Shown here piece after piece: positions 55,949 through 64,000 of a DNA stretch of 64,000 bases; positions within the stretch are counted from its first letter, which is position 1, and each line of letters begins with the position of its first letter. This stretch comes from JADHUC01 sp964623055 (lineage in GTDB: Bacteria; Planctomycetota; Planctomycetia; Pirellulales; Pirellulaceae), in assembly GCA_964623055.1 (NCBI GenBank), contig CAZURK010000001.1, positions 62,001 through 126,000 on the forward strand, in the 5' to 3' direction. The position numbers and the translations under genes are program-made. Under the pieces are notes generated by a model. That model was not told the origin of the DNA and did no database searches. It worked only from the letters and a program-made list of their open reading frames with translations.

Positions 55949-56470
55949 CTAGGCAAGATAGCTGCGAATCAATCCCTCCCAACGGTTTTTCGACTTCAGC
56001 ACGAATTCGATTGCTTCCCGTACGGCGCCTCGACCGCCCGGCGTCTTGGTGACATAGGCCGCAGCATCACGAACCTCGTCGACCGCATCGGCCACGGCAA
56101 TCCCAGCGCCCACGTGCCGTATCACCGGCAGGTCGGTCAGATCATCGCCGATATGGCATACCTGCTCGGCGGACAGTCCCAATTCGGCAATCGCCTCCTT
56201 GGCTGCCGGCAGTTTGTCTTCAAAGCCCTGACGAACGATTTCGATGTTCAACTCTGCCGCACGCAACTTGACGATATGCGAGTTCCGCGCGGTGAGCAGG
56301 CCGAACTTTAAGCCCGCTTTCTGCCACAGCCGGATACCCAGACCGTCACGTATGTGGAACTGCTTGATTTCGATGCCCTGGTTGTCGTACAAGACGCCGC
56401 CGTCGGTCAGCACGCCGTCAACGTCGCACAGAATCAACTCTATCCTTTTGAAGCGATCGTCATTGTTCAT
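55949..56470 (-). CDS. kdsC: 3-deoxy-D-manno-octulosonate 8-phosphate phosphatase KdsC
   Basis: A 173-residue HAD phosphatase. It has the HAD motif I CDVDGVLTDGGVLYD, then GLLTARNSHIVKLRA and motif IV GDDLTDLPVI, exactly like KdsC, which removes phosphate from Kdo-8-phosphate. It makes Kdo for lipopolysaccharide. The neighbours kdsD (upstream, 34 bp) and the lptC/lptA-like gene (downstream) support this. The ATG at 56470 is the only sensible start. Confidence 0.94.
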   Translation of the reverse strand: MNNDDRFKRIELILCDVDGVLTDGGVLYDNQGIEIKQFHIRDGLGIRLWQKAGLKFGLLTARNSHIVKLRAAELNIEIVRQGFEDKLPAAKEAIAELGLSAEQVCHIGDDLTDLPVIRHVGAGIAVADAVDEVRDAAAYVTKTPGGRGAVREAIEFVLKSKNRWEGLIRSYLA

Positions 56471-56504
56471 ATACGTAGCGCCCTCAGGTTTTGGTTCACT
56501 GCGG

Positions 56505-57587
56505 TCAGCCTGCTAGCGGTACTGTCTGCGGACCGTCAATGTCACCCGGCTCTGACGGTTGGTCCGAGTCTGCGGACAACGTATCCGAAGGCAATAGGCC
56601 GACTACGTCGGTGACGTCTATCAGCCCCACTGGGCGGCTGGCGGCATCGATCACGGGCAGTTCGCTGATTTTTCGTTCCGCCATGACATCGATAGCGTCC
56701 ATCATCATGGCGCCAGCCGTGACGGTCGTGGGCGCATGCGTCATGACGTCTCTGACTGGGCCGTCGATATTCGCGTCACGCCGGTTCTCCAGCAACCGTG
56801 CCAGATCACTATCGGTGAACAGCCCGGTCAGCACGCCCTGTTCGTCGACCAGCATAACAGCACCGGTGCGCCGCCCCGGCCGACCGACCTGGACGAACAC
56901 TTCGCGGACAGTTTTGGTCTGGATCGCGATACGGCATTCCTGCAAAGGTCGCATAACGTCGTCCACCTTGGCCAACTTGCGCCCCAAGCTGCCGCCGGGG
57001 TGAAAACGGACAAAATCGTGCGGTCCAAACGAGCGCATACGGCTCATCACCAGCGCCAATGCATCGCCCATTGCCAGCATTGCTGTCGTACTGGTGCTGG
57101 GCGCCAACCCCAAGGTGCACGCCTCGCGAATCGGTCCCAGATCCAAGATTACGGTGGCGGCGCGCCCGAGCGCACTTTGCGGTCTGCCCGTGATGGCGAC
57201 GAGCGGCACGGATCGCAGCGATGGCAGCAACCGGGAAATCTCCTCCGTCTCGCCGCTGAACGATAGCATCAACACCGCGTCATCGTGATGCACGCGGCCA
57301 AGGTCGCCGTGGATCGCCTCGCCGGGATGAAGGAAATGGCTGTGCGTGCCGGTCGAAGCCAGCGTAGCCGCGATCTTCTGCCCCACCAGGCCGGCTTTGC
57401 CCATTCCGCTGACAATGACGCTACCTGGACAGTGAAACAAGATATCGACGGCCCGGCAGAACTCGTTGGACAAACGTTCAGACAGGGTCAACAACGCTTG
57501 GCCTTCGGTGCGAATAATCTCGCGGGCCAGACGCAGTTGTTCGAATCGGCCGAATGACGCAGGGCTGCTAGCAGCTTCCATGCTCAT
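56505..57587 (-). CDS. kdsD: Arabinose-5-phosphate isomerase KdsD (KpsF/GutQ family)
   Basis: A 360-residue isomerase. The SIS domain has VIVSGMGKAGLVGQKIAATLASTGT, SFSGETEE and the typical LAPSTSTTAMLAMGDALA, followed by two CBS domains (VMLVDEQGVLTGLFTDSDL, VIDAASRPVGLIDVTDVV). It converts ribulose-5-phosphate to arabinose-5-phosphate for Kdo. GTG at 57593, ATG at 57587 and ATG at 57581 are possible; AAGGAAGG upstream is best spaced for 57587. It is first of the kdsD-kdsC-lptC/lptA-like operon. Confidence 0.92.
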   Translation of the reverse strand: MSMEAASSPASFGRFEQLRLAREIIRTEGQALLTLSERLSNEFCRAVDILFHCPGSVIVSGMGKAGLVGQKIAATLASTGTHSHFLHPGEAIHGDLGRVHHDDAVLMLSFSGETEEISRLLPSLRSVPLVAITGRPQSALGRAATVILDLGPIREACTLGLAPSTSTTAMLAMGDALALVMSRMRSFGPHDFVRFHPGGSLGRKLAKVDDVMRPLQECRIAIQTKTVREVFVQVGRPGRRTGAVMLVDEQGVLTGLFTDSDLARLLENRRDANIDGPVRDVMTHAPTTVTAGAMMMDAIDVMAERKISELPVIDAASRPVGLIDVTDVVGLLPSDTLSADSDQPSEPGDIDGPQTVPLAG

Positions 57588-57743
57588 GGTCACGCCTTCC
57601 TTGACGCGGGGATATCGACGCGGTAATTCTACTCGCGGTTCCGATCTGGGGCAATGTTAGCGTCCGAAGGTTGCGAAAGAGCGGAAGAGGAACACAGGAA
57701 CGGGTTTGCAGAAAGGCCGTCGTGGCGCCAGTGTCTATGTCGC

Positions 57744-57802
57744 GGGATTCGCAAGAATTCCGAAAACAGCGATTCCGGCTGAATTCTTGCGAGTTCAGCT
57801 AC
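57744..57802. repeat. REP-like pair, second copy of the 55871 family
   Basis: Right half: CTGAATTC (57779-57786), TTGC, GAGTTCAG, CTAC (57799-57802), nearly the same as the right half at 55902-55925. The left half GGATTC, GCAA, GAATTCC (57745-57761) is degenerate and lacks a GTAG head. It lies between kdsD and sixA. Confidence 0.75.
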
Positions 57803-57827
57803 CAACAGAACATGGCTTGGCCACGTA

Positions 57828-58319
57828 CTACGGCAGCTCCTTCGGCAGCCACAGATTCGCTAGGAGTCCGGTCGGCGTGTCTGCCATCTCACGCCAACTG
57901 GTGATGTCGAATTGGATCTCAGCCAGCGCGGCCGTAGGCATCCGTTCGTCGTGGCCGGTCAACAGACTCAACAGATCCTCCAGCCCTGGATTATGGCCCA
58001 CCACCATCACCGAATCGTTTTCGTCATCTACTTCCTGCAAGTACTGGACATAGCTGCCGGGACGGGCGAGATAGAAGCTATCGGTCACTTCGATCTCGCC
58101 TCGATAGCCACAGCTATCCGCGACCTTCGTTGCGGTCTTCTGGGCTCGTTTGGCAGTGGAACTGACGATCAGATCCGGCGTCAGTTGCTCGTCCTGCAGC
58201 AGCTTGCCCATGCGCGGAGCGTCGCGTTTGCCACGCTTGTTCAGCGGCCGCTCGTGATCCTTCAAGCTGGAATCGCCCCAACTGGATTTCGCGTGGCGTA
58301 GTATCAGCAACGTTTTCAT
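57828..58319 (-). CDS. sixA: Phosphohistidine phosphatase SixA-like
   Basis: A 163-residue histidine phosphatase. It begins MKTLLILRHAKSSWGD with the RHxK motif, and has HERPLNKRGKRDAPRMG, VSSTAKRAQKTA and MVVGHNPGLEDLLSLLTG with the second catalytic His. This is the SixA type that dephosphorylates phosphohistidine proteins. It lies 18 bp downstream of the ROK-family gene on the same strand. Confidence 0.92.
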   Translation of the reverse strand: MKTLLILRHAKSSWGDSSLKDHERPLNKRGKRDAPRMGKLLQDEQLTPDLIVSSTAKRAQKTATKVADSCGYRGEIEVTDSFYLARPGSYVQYLQEVDDENDSVMVVGHNPGLEDLLSLLTGHDERMPTAALAEIQFDITSWREMADTPTGLLANLWLPKELP

Positions 58320-58337
58320 GGTCCGGCGTCCGCGTGT

Positions 58338-59339
58338 TCAGTCTATGTTGCTATCGCCGCTGGCCGACAGGGACTCGGCCGCCCACGCTGCTGCTCCCAG
58401 CACAACAGCGTCGTCCCCAAGCTGTGCGGCTACCACCTCGAACAAATCGGCAAAGGGCTCCATCACACGCTCCCGCGCCGTTTTCCCTACAACCTCGACG
58501 AAAATGTCCGGCATCGCCTCGACCAAGCCGCCGCCCAGCACCACTACGTCGGGTAGCATCAAGTTGACCGTATCGCCGAGGACGATACCGATCTTCTCTG
58601 CCGCCAGGCGAACGATCTGTTCCACGGCCTTGTCACCGGCCTTGATCGACGCGGATATCGCGCCGCTGCGGATGGATTTGAGGTTAACGCCAGCGGCCTC
58701 GCGCAGGTGAGGCGCTTCGCCTCGATAGGCCGCTTTGGCCGCTTCGGCCGCGATGGCCAGCCGGCTGGCCTCCGTCTCCAGGCAACCGAATCGTCCGCAA
58801 CCGCAAAGAAGGCCATTCGGGTTGACCTGGACATGACCGATTTCCAGGCATGAACTGTGCTTGCCGCGGAGTATCTTGCCGTCGTACACGCACCCGCCAC
58901 CGATGCCCGTACCGGGAAAGACCCCGACGACACATCGCGAGCCACGGGCCGCTCCGAATCGATACTCGCCGAAAACGCCAACGTCAACGTCGTTGGCGAT
59001 GGCGGCCCCACATCCGAATTCCTGCTCGAGCGAGGCTTTCAGCGGCATGTCCTTCCAGCCAAGGTTGACCGCTTCCAGCAGAGTGCCACTCTCCATGTCG
59101 ACCGGCCCGGGAAATCCTACGCCGATTCCGCCCAACTGATCATCTGTGACACCGGCATTCTCCAACGCCTTACGGGTGGTCCTTACGATCCGTTCCAAGC
59201 CAGCTTGCGCGTCGCCCTGGCCCTTGGTGCGTTTACGTTCGCGTCCCACGGGCTGGAACCGAGAATCGTATATCACGGCCACCATGTTGGTGCCGCCCAG
59301 GTCGAATCCGACCCAAAACGGTGGTTTGCGTTCGTCCAT
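58338..59339 (-). CDS. ROK-family sugar kinase (glucokinase-like)
   Basis: A 333-residue sugar kinase. It has the phosphate motif FDLGGTNMVAVIYD, then GVGFPGPVDMESG, PGTGIGGGCVYDGKI and the Cys zinc signature CGCGRFGCLET of the ROK family. A frame extends to 59621, but the ATG at 59339 follows GGAAGGA and starts the kinase fold; the extension covers a known repeat (59481-59548). It may phosphorylate glucose or N-acetyl sugars. Confidence 0.9.
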   Translation of the reverse strand: MDERKPPFWVGFDLGGTNMVAVIYDSRFQPVGRERKRTKGQGDAQAGLERIVRTTRKALENAGVTDDQLGGIGVGFPGPVDMESGTLLEAVNLGWKDMPLKASLEQEFGCGAAIANDVDVGVFGEYRFGAARGSRCVVGVFPGTGIGGGCVYDGKILRGKHSSCLEIGHVQVNPNGLLCGCGRFGCLETEASRLAIAAEAAKAAYRGEAPHLREAAGVNLKSIRSGAISASIKAGDKAVEQIVRLAAEKIGIVLGDTVNLMLPDVVVLGGGLVEAMPDIFVEVVGKTARERVMEPFADLFEVVAAQLGDDAVVLGAAAWAAESLSASGDSNID

Positions 59340-59480
59340 CGTAGTCCTTCCGTCCGTGTGAGAGAAATCAAACGGGGCCCAATCGCTAAGATACCAGAGT
59401 TCCACGGAGATGCGACGGGGCCGTGGGAGCGAAATCGGGAAGAAAAGTGTGTGGCCAGTCGTGTCGCAAGTCTGATGACT

Positions 59481-59548
59481 GTCATCCTGAGCGCAGCGAA
59501 GGATCTCAGCACGGATCACCGGAGATTCTCCGCTGCGCTCAGAATGAC
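59481..59548. repeat. GTCATCCTGAGC-type inverted repeat
   Basis: GTCATCCTGAGCGCAGCGAA (from 59481) and its inverted partner ending CGCTGCGCTCAGAATGAC (to 59548) form imperfect arms of about 26 bp. Similar sequences are spread through many unrelated bacterial genomes. The rest of the gap 59340-59828 shows no gene. Confidence 0.75.
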
Positions 59549-59828
59549 GCGTATGCACACCCGCAAGAAAAACTGGCCGCACGCTGAGAAACGGGGCCGT
59601 TGCAGGCCGTGCAACGATCAATTACACTCCACGTTTTGTTAGCGGTCGCCATCCTCATAGGATGGCTCCGCCCGCGAGTACACTCAATCCAAATACAACC
59701 GCCTCGGATTGTCGGCGTTTTCCTTCTATCGTGCGGTTCCAGTGGTCCTCCGGCCGAATTGTGGAGGCAGGGAACGAAACGGCACCAGTTTTTCATCGGT
59801 ACGCATGCAGAAATAGGGTTACAGAGCT

Positions 59829-62480
59829 ATGGGAAGATTGAGGTTGGGTTCCCGTTGGGTCCGCGTGATAGGCATCTTGATCGCGGTAGGTCTGCTCGTC
59901 AGTGTTGCCTCGGTCGCCTGGGCTGAGGAAGGATCCGGCGACGCGGCCGGCGGCACGTTCGCGGGCGAAGGCAAGTTCGTCGTCATCTGGCTCGTTGCCT
60001 TCATTGGCTCGATCCTCGCATTAGTACAGGCTTATCTGTTCTTTAAGGGCATGATGGCTGCGGACGAGGGCGATGATCGGATGAAGGAAATTGCCGGTTA
60101 TGTGCGCGAGGGTGCCAATGCGTACCTGTGGCAGCAGTACAAAGTGGTGGCCATCTTCTTCGTGATCATCTTCTGCCTGCTGGCCTACGCCGCGTTCGGC
60201 TTGGATGCTCAAAGCAAATGGGTGCCCTTCGCCTTTCTGACCGGTGGTTTCTTCTCCGGTTTGGCCGGCTGGTTCGGCATGAAGACGGCCACGTGGGCCA
60301 GTAACCGAACGGCGGCTGGTGCTCAGAAGTCACTGAACGCTGGTTTGCAGGTCGCGTTCCGATCTGGTGCCGTGATGGGACTGACCGTTGTTGGCTTGGG
60401 GCTGTTGGACATCATGCTTTGGTTCGCAGCCCTTCGCTGGATCGTGCCCATGATCAGTCCCGACTACGAACTAACACTTGTCGAAATCACGGTCACGATG
60501 CTTTGCTTTGGCATGGGAGCCAGTAGCCAAGCTCTGTTTGCCCGCGTGGGTGGCGGTATCTTCACCAAAGCGGCAGATGTTGGTGCCGACTTGGTTGGCA
60601 AAGTCGAACAAGGTATCCCGGAAGACGATCCGCGGAACCCGGCTACCATCGCCGATAACGTGGGCGACAACGTGGGTGACGTGGCCGGCATGGGCGCGGA
60701 CTTGTACGAGTCGTATTGTGGTTCGATCCTGGCGACCGCAGCCCTGGGCGTGGCAGCCTATTCGACATCTGCCTTATTGCCGACAGGCATCGAGAACGAA
60801 ACCGCCCAACTTCAAGCGCTCTTCCTGCCCATGGCGATTGCCGGTGTGGGCATCTTTCTGTCAATATTCGGCATCTACATGGTCCGTACCAAGGAAGACG
60901 CCACGCAGAAGAACCTGTTGGCCGCCCTTGCCCGTGGGATCAACCTTTCTACGTTCCTGGTGGCCGCCGCTGCGATCGGGCTGGCTTGGTGGCTGATGCC
61001 GCGGACGCCCGGGACAACTTGTGACATTGGCGGATTCATCGTTCCCGGTGTGGCGTTTAGCGTAATCACGGGGCTGATGGCCGGTTGGTTGATCGGCAAA
61101 TGGACCGAGTATTCCACCAGCGACGAGTATTCACCAACCAAGAAGCTATCGGAACAGGCGCTCACTGGCGCGGCCACCGTTATCATTGGCGGCGTAGCCG
61201 ACGGCATGAAGAGCGTGTGGTTTCCGGTGATCATCGTCTGCGCGGGCATGCTGTGTGCCTTTGGCTTCGCCACCGGCTGGAACTTTTCCGACATCAGCTA
61301 CTTTGCCTTGGGCCTGTACGGCGTGGGCATCGCCGCGGTGGGCATGCTCAGCACACTGGGCATCACATTGGCCACCGACGCCTACGGGCCGATCGCCGAC
61401 AACGCCGGTGGAAACGCCGAGATGTCCGGCTTGGATCCAGTCGTACGGGAACGCACCGACGCGCTCGATTCGCTCGGCAACACAACGGCTGCCACCGGCA
61501 AGGGCTTTGCTATCGGTTCGGCGGCTTTGACGGCTTTAGCCCTGTTGGCTGCCTACGTCGAGGAGGTTCGCGTTGGCTTCGAACGTTGGGGCGAATCAGC
61601 CGTGAAGGAACAAATCGCCGCGGAACCGGATGGTTTCTACAAGGCGTCAAATGGTTTCGTGATCGAGAAGGCGGCTGACGAGGTGCACACGTATCTAGCC
61701 ATGCCTACCGACTCGCGGCACGAAAAGACCATTGATCAATGGACTGCCGTGACTTTTACCGCCGACAAACCGGGAGCGATCCCGGCAGGCCTGATTGTGC
61801 CTGACGAAGAAAACAAGACGGTCAAATTCGCGGCAACCAACGCGCCTCTGGTGCCTGTACACGAAGCCACGCTACCCCACTTCGCCACGTACTATGATGG
61901 CTCCGTGATGAACCCGAAGGTCCTGGTCGGCGTGTTCCTGGGGGCCATGGCCGTGTTCGTGTTTTGCGCTATGACGATGAAGGCCGTAGGTCGCGCGGCG
62001 AAAGGCATGGTGGAAGAGGTCCGCCGGCAGTTCAAGGAGAAGCCCGGCATCATGGACGGCAAAGACCAACCGGACTATGCCCGTCCTGTAGAGATCAGTA
62101 CGAAGGCCGCCCAAAAGGAGATGATCATCCCGTCGATTCTGGGGCTGGCGCTGCCCGTGTGTACCGGTCTCCTGCTCGGTGTAGCGGGTGTCCTGGGCCT
62201 GTTGGTCGGCACACTCACGTCCGGCTTCTGCGTGGCCATTTTCATGGCCAACGCCGGCGGCTCCTGGGATAACGCCAAGAAATACATCGAGGCGGGTGCC
62301 CACGGCGGCAAGGGCAAGGATCCGCACAAGGCAGCGGTGGTCGGCGATACGGTCGGCGATCCGTTCAAGGATACCAGCGGCCCCAGCCTGAACATCCTGA
62401 TCAAGCTAATGAGCATGGTCAGCGTGGTCGTGGCGGGCCTGGTCGTCCGCTACAGCCTCGTGGCAATGGGTATTTTCTAA
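59829..62480 (+). CDS. hppA: Membrane-bound proton- or sodium-pumping pyrophosphatase
   Basis: An 883-residue polytopic pyrophosphatase. The pyrophosphate-binding DVGADLVGKVEQGIPEDD, then DNVGDNVGDVAGMGADL, GPIADNAGGNAEM and GDTVGDPFKDTSGPS are all present. The GNTTAATGKG motif (residues about 548-557) has Ala, not Lys, at the key position, as in potassium-dependent forms. An N-terminal signal-like helix precedes the normal first helix. An unusual loop of about 115 residues (577-693) is inserted between the conserved helices carrying GFAIGSAALTALAL and NPKVLVGVFLGAM. Confidence 0.95.
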   Translation: MGRLRLGSRWVRVIGILIAVGLLVSVASVAWAEEGSGDAAGGTFAGEGKFVVIWLVAFIGSILALVQAYLFFKGMMAADEGDDRMKEIAGYVREGANAYLWQQYKVVAIFFVIIFCLLAYAAFGLDAQSKWVPFAFLTGGFFSGLAGWFGMKTATWASNRTAAGAQKSLNAGLQVAFRSGAVMGLTVVGLGLLDIMLWFAALRWIVPMISPDYELTLVEITVTMLCFGMGASSQALFARVGGGIFTKAADVGADLVGKVEQGIPEDDPRNPATIADNVGDNVGDVAGMGADLYESYCGSILATAALGVAAYSTSALLPTGIENETAQLQALFLPMAIAGVGIFLSIFGIYMVRTKEDATQKNLLAALARGINLSTFLVAAAAIGLAWWLMPRTPGTTCDIGGFIVPGVAFSVITGLMAGWLIGKWTEYSTSDEYSPTKKLSEQALTGAATVIIGGVADGMKSVWFPVIIVCAGMLCAFGFATGWNFSDISYFALGLYGVGIAAVGMLSTLGITLATDAYGPIADNAGGNAEMSGLDPVVRERTDALDSLGNTTAATGKGFAIGSAALTALALLAAYVEEVRVGFERWGESAVKEQIAAEPDGFYKASNGFVIEKAADEVHTYLAMPTDSRHEKTIDQWTAVTFTADKPGAIPAGLIVPDEENKTVKFAATNAPLVPVHEATLPHFATYYDGSVMNPKVLVGVFLGAMAVFVFCAMTMKAVGRAAKGMVEEVRRQFKEKPGIMDGKDQPDYARPVEISTKAAQKEMIIPSILGLALPVCTGLLLGVAGVLGLLVGTLTSGFCVAIFMANAGGSWDNAKKYIEAGAHGGKGKDPHKAAVVGDTVGDPFKDTSGPSLNILIKLMSMVSVVVAGLVVRYSLVAMGIF

Positions 62481-62535
62481 TCCCCGCCGACCACGTCGTA
62501 CTTCAACCCGTAAACACAAAAGCCCGCGGTCACCA

Positions 62536-62601
62536 GGGCGTGGCTCCCGCCGAGCCGCGACGTGCGAGTGAGACCCGGCTCAGCAGGAGCTTCGCCCTCC
62601 C
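62536..62601. repeat. Inverted repeat related to the 43432 element
   Basis: The right arm GGCTCAGCAGGAGC and following TTCGCCCTCCC (62577-62601) is the same family as the arms at 43432-43504. The left arm (GTGGCTCCCGCCGAGCC, near 62540-62556) pairs only partly. It lies between hppA and the epimerase gene, which converge. Confidence 0.7.
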
Positions 62602-62640
62602 AGTTTCCGGACACCCTAACTCAGTGGGGCCTCGGAATCC

Positions 62641-63735
62641 TCACCCACCAATCGTCACACCGTGCCCGGTAAAGGTATCGACGTTCACCAGCGCGGCAGG
62701 TACTCCGACGGGCTTCCACCGCAACGTCTCGTCGAGTCTCCCTTCTCCAATCAGCCCTTTGAGCCTGTTCAGCCGGATGTACCGTTCTCCTTCAAGCTGC
62801 TCGCGAGTAAGACCGCCGGCTCGATATGCTTCGTACAGTTGCTGAGCGCCCTGCTCGGCAGTCCAGCGGAGTTCGAGTTCAGGGAATGTGCAGATCAGCT
62901 TGCTGAAGTCAACGCGATAGCTCCGCGGATCCGGCCCGCCTTGCCCGGCGTATTCGATTTCACAATTGGGCACGATCCGCTCGACGATCTCGGCCAAATC
63001 CCGGACCTGATAGTTTTCGTCGTCGCGCCCCACATTAAACGCTTGGTTGTGGATCGCTTCGCGTGGCGCCGTCAGCGCGGCCGCAAACACGCGACAGATG
63101 TCCTCCACATGAACCAGCGGCCGCCAAGGTGTACCGTCGCTAAGGATCCTCACTTTGCCTGTCGTGAACGCCCAAGCGGTCAAGTTGTTCAGCACGATGT
63201 CGCCACGCAGTTTCGGCGAAGCGCCGTATGCTGTGCAATTCCGCATAAACGTGGGGGAAAACCGGTCGTCGGCCAATGCCGCCAAATCGTGCTCCAATTG
63301 GACCTTCGACTCGGCGTAGGGCGTCAGCGGGCAGAACCTTGCCTCCTCCGTCAGCGGCTTTTCGTTACCGCTTGAACCGTAGAGGCTGCACGACGACGAG
63401 AACACGAACCGCGTCACGCCCGCGTCCTTGGCCAATTCGGCCAAACGTAACGATCCGGCGTGATTAATGTCATAGGTCAACTCCGGACGCAGGTCCCCCA
63501 ACGGATCATTCGACAACGCCGCCAGATGGCAAACCGCATCAAACCCCTCAAGATCTGATACGACCACGTCCCGAAGGTCCTTACGAATGCACGGCAACTC
63601 GTCCTCGTATTCTCCCAGCACGCAGCCTTCGAAGTAATAGGTATCCAAGCCAACAACGTCGTGGCCTTCATCCGCAAGCATCCGAGTCAGCAGTGAACCG
63701 ATATAGCCATCATGTCCAGTCACCAAGACCTTCAT
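62641..63735 (-). CDS. NAD-dependent sugar epimerase/dehydratase
   Basis: A 364-residue extended short-chain dehydrogenase. It begins MKVLVTGHDGYIGSLLTRML (GxxGxxG-type), then VCHLAALSNDP, the Ser in FSSSCSLYGSSG, and the Tyr-Lys pair YAESK. It probably makes a nucleotide sugar for surface polysaccharide. The frame opens at 63846, but the ATG at 63735 starts the Rossmann strand; the extension is not conserved. Confidence 0.9.
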   Translation of the reverse strand: MKVLVTGHDGYIGSLLTRMLADEGHDVVGLDTYYFEGCVLGEYEDELPCIRKDLRDVVVSDLEGFDAVCHLAALSNDPLGDLRPELTYDINHAGSLRLAELAKDAGVTRFVFSSSCSLYGSSGNEKPLTEEARFCPLTPYAESKVQLEHDLAALADDRFSPTFMRNCTAYGASPKLRGDIVLNNLTAWAFTTGKVRILSDGTPWRPLVHVEDICRVFAAALTAPREAIHNQAFNVGRDDENYQVRDLAEIVERIVPNCEIEYAGQGGPDPRSYRVDFSKLICTFPELELRWTAEQGAQQLYEAYRAGGLTREQLEGERYIRLNRLKGLIGEGRLDETLRWKPVGVPAALVNVDTFTGHGVTIGG

Positions 63736-64000
63736 TTCATGTGCCCTCTGAGCAGCAGGAATCAGGGAAGAACAAACGATGGGAACAGAAAAGTGTAGCT
63801 CAAACTGCTGATGACGGACGTGGGAATCCGGCTCATGGACCGTCACGGACTCACACGCTCACGGCTTCAGGTCCGTCGAACCGGCTATCGCGCAGAGATG
63901 GCGTGGATTATGCGGGAATCTCCGGATGTGACGACATGGCCGCAGGCCCCACACTTGACCATCAGTCAAGCTGTCAATCCCCGATTGAGCAGCCTCCTCT
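63736..64000. other. Window edge, no supported gene
   Basis: The epimerase promoter must lie at the left end. On the minus strand a short frame with CGACGH, zinc-ribbon-like, begins at about 63953 but ends after 25 codons. Another frame runs off the window edge without a start. Neither can be called a gene from here. Confidence 0.4.

Noticed and set aside
59340..59621. 94-codon N-terminal extension of the ROK kinase
   Set aside because: It is encoded by an inverted repeat and upstream noncoding sequence; the ATG at 59339 has a good ribosome site and begins the kinase fold.
63880..63953. 25-codon zinc-ribbon-like frame at the window end
   Set aside because: It is too short and near the edge; a CxxC pair alone can arise by chance.

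Overview
The window looks like chromosome from a planctomycete, probably of the Pirellula/Rhodopirellula side. The evidence is the set of families present: two Tat-exported Gfo/Idh/MocA oxidoreductases, a TIGR03009-type exported protein, a BBP7-like barrel protein, a giant exported protein with the planctomycete LExRxLL-type N-terminus and a terminal dockerin, and an ECF sigma factor placed directly before a Ser/Thr kinase with TPR repeats. Gene density is moderate, and both strands are used in short runs.

Layout. 28-7070 is a four-gene carbohydrate or sialidase cluster (two Gfo/Idh/MocA proteins, an Asp-box sialidase-like protein and a 1057-residue glycosidase-like protein). 7327-13733 is a type I restriction-modification operon (hsdM, hsdS, hsdR) in which every gene is broken: two amber codons and three frameshifts. 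It is followed by an intact YgjP/DUF45 metallopeptidase-like gene. 14566-15463 (minus) is a candidate Panacea-type toxin-antitoxin pair. Together these form a decaying defence island. 15763-26371 holds housekeeping and regulatory genes: a YbgA-like protein, a PEP-hydrolase-family protein, an NtrC-type regulator, mutL, an aroD-aroE fusion, a prepilin peptidase, an orphan solute-binding lipoprotein and a BBP7-like protein. 26945-35119 is one gene for a 2724-residue surface protein with 17 immunoglobulin-like repeats, a metzincin-like motif and a dockerin. 35122-39949 holds exported proteins, including a tandem transglutaminase pair of which one member has lost its catalytic cysteine. 40046-44955 holds a class IV aminotransferase, a type II secretion F-like protein, Maf, a pseudouridine synthase and a class III aminotransferase. 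45234-49944 holds an S41 protease followed by the ECF/kinase pair. 50115-52909 holds a histone-deacetylase-family enzyme and a pyruvate-decarboxylase-like enzyme. 52892-57587 (minus) is a kdsD-kdsC-lptC/lptA-like operon, which implies lipopolysaccharide with Kdo. 57828-63735 holds sixA, a ROK kinase, a membrane pyrophosphatase and a sugar-nucleotide epimerase.

Scattered between genes are many short hairpin pairs with GTAG/CTAC (or GTGG/CCAC) ends. The stems differ in sequence from one element to the next, but the architecture is shared. They look like several families of REP elements, possibly moved by a RAYT transposase that lies outside the window. No tRNA, rRNA, CRISPR array, insertion-sequence transposase or prophage gene was recognised.
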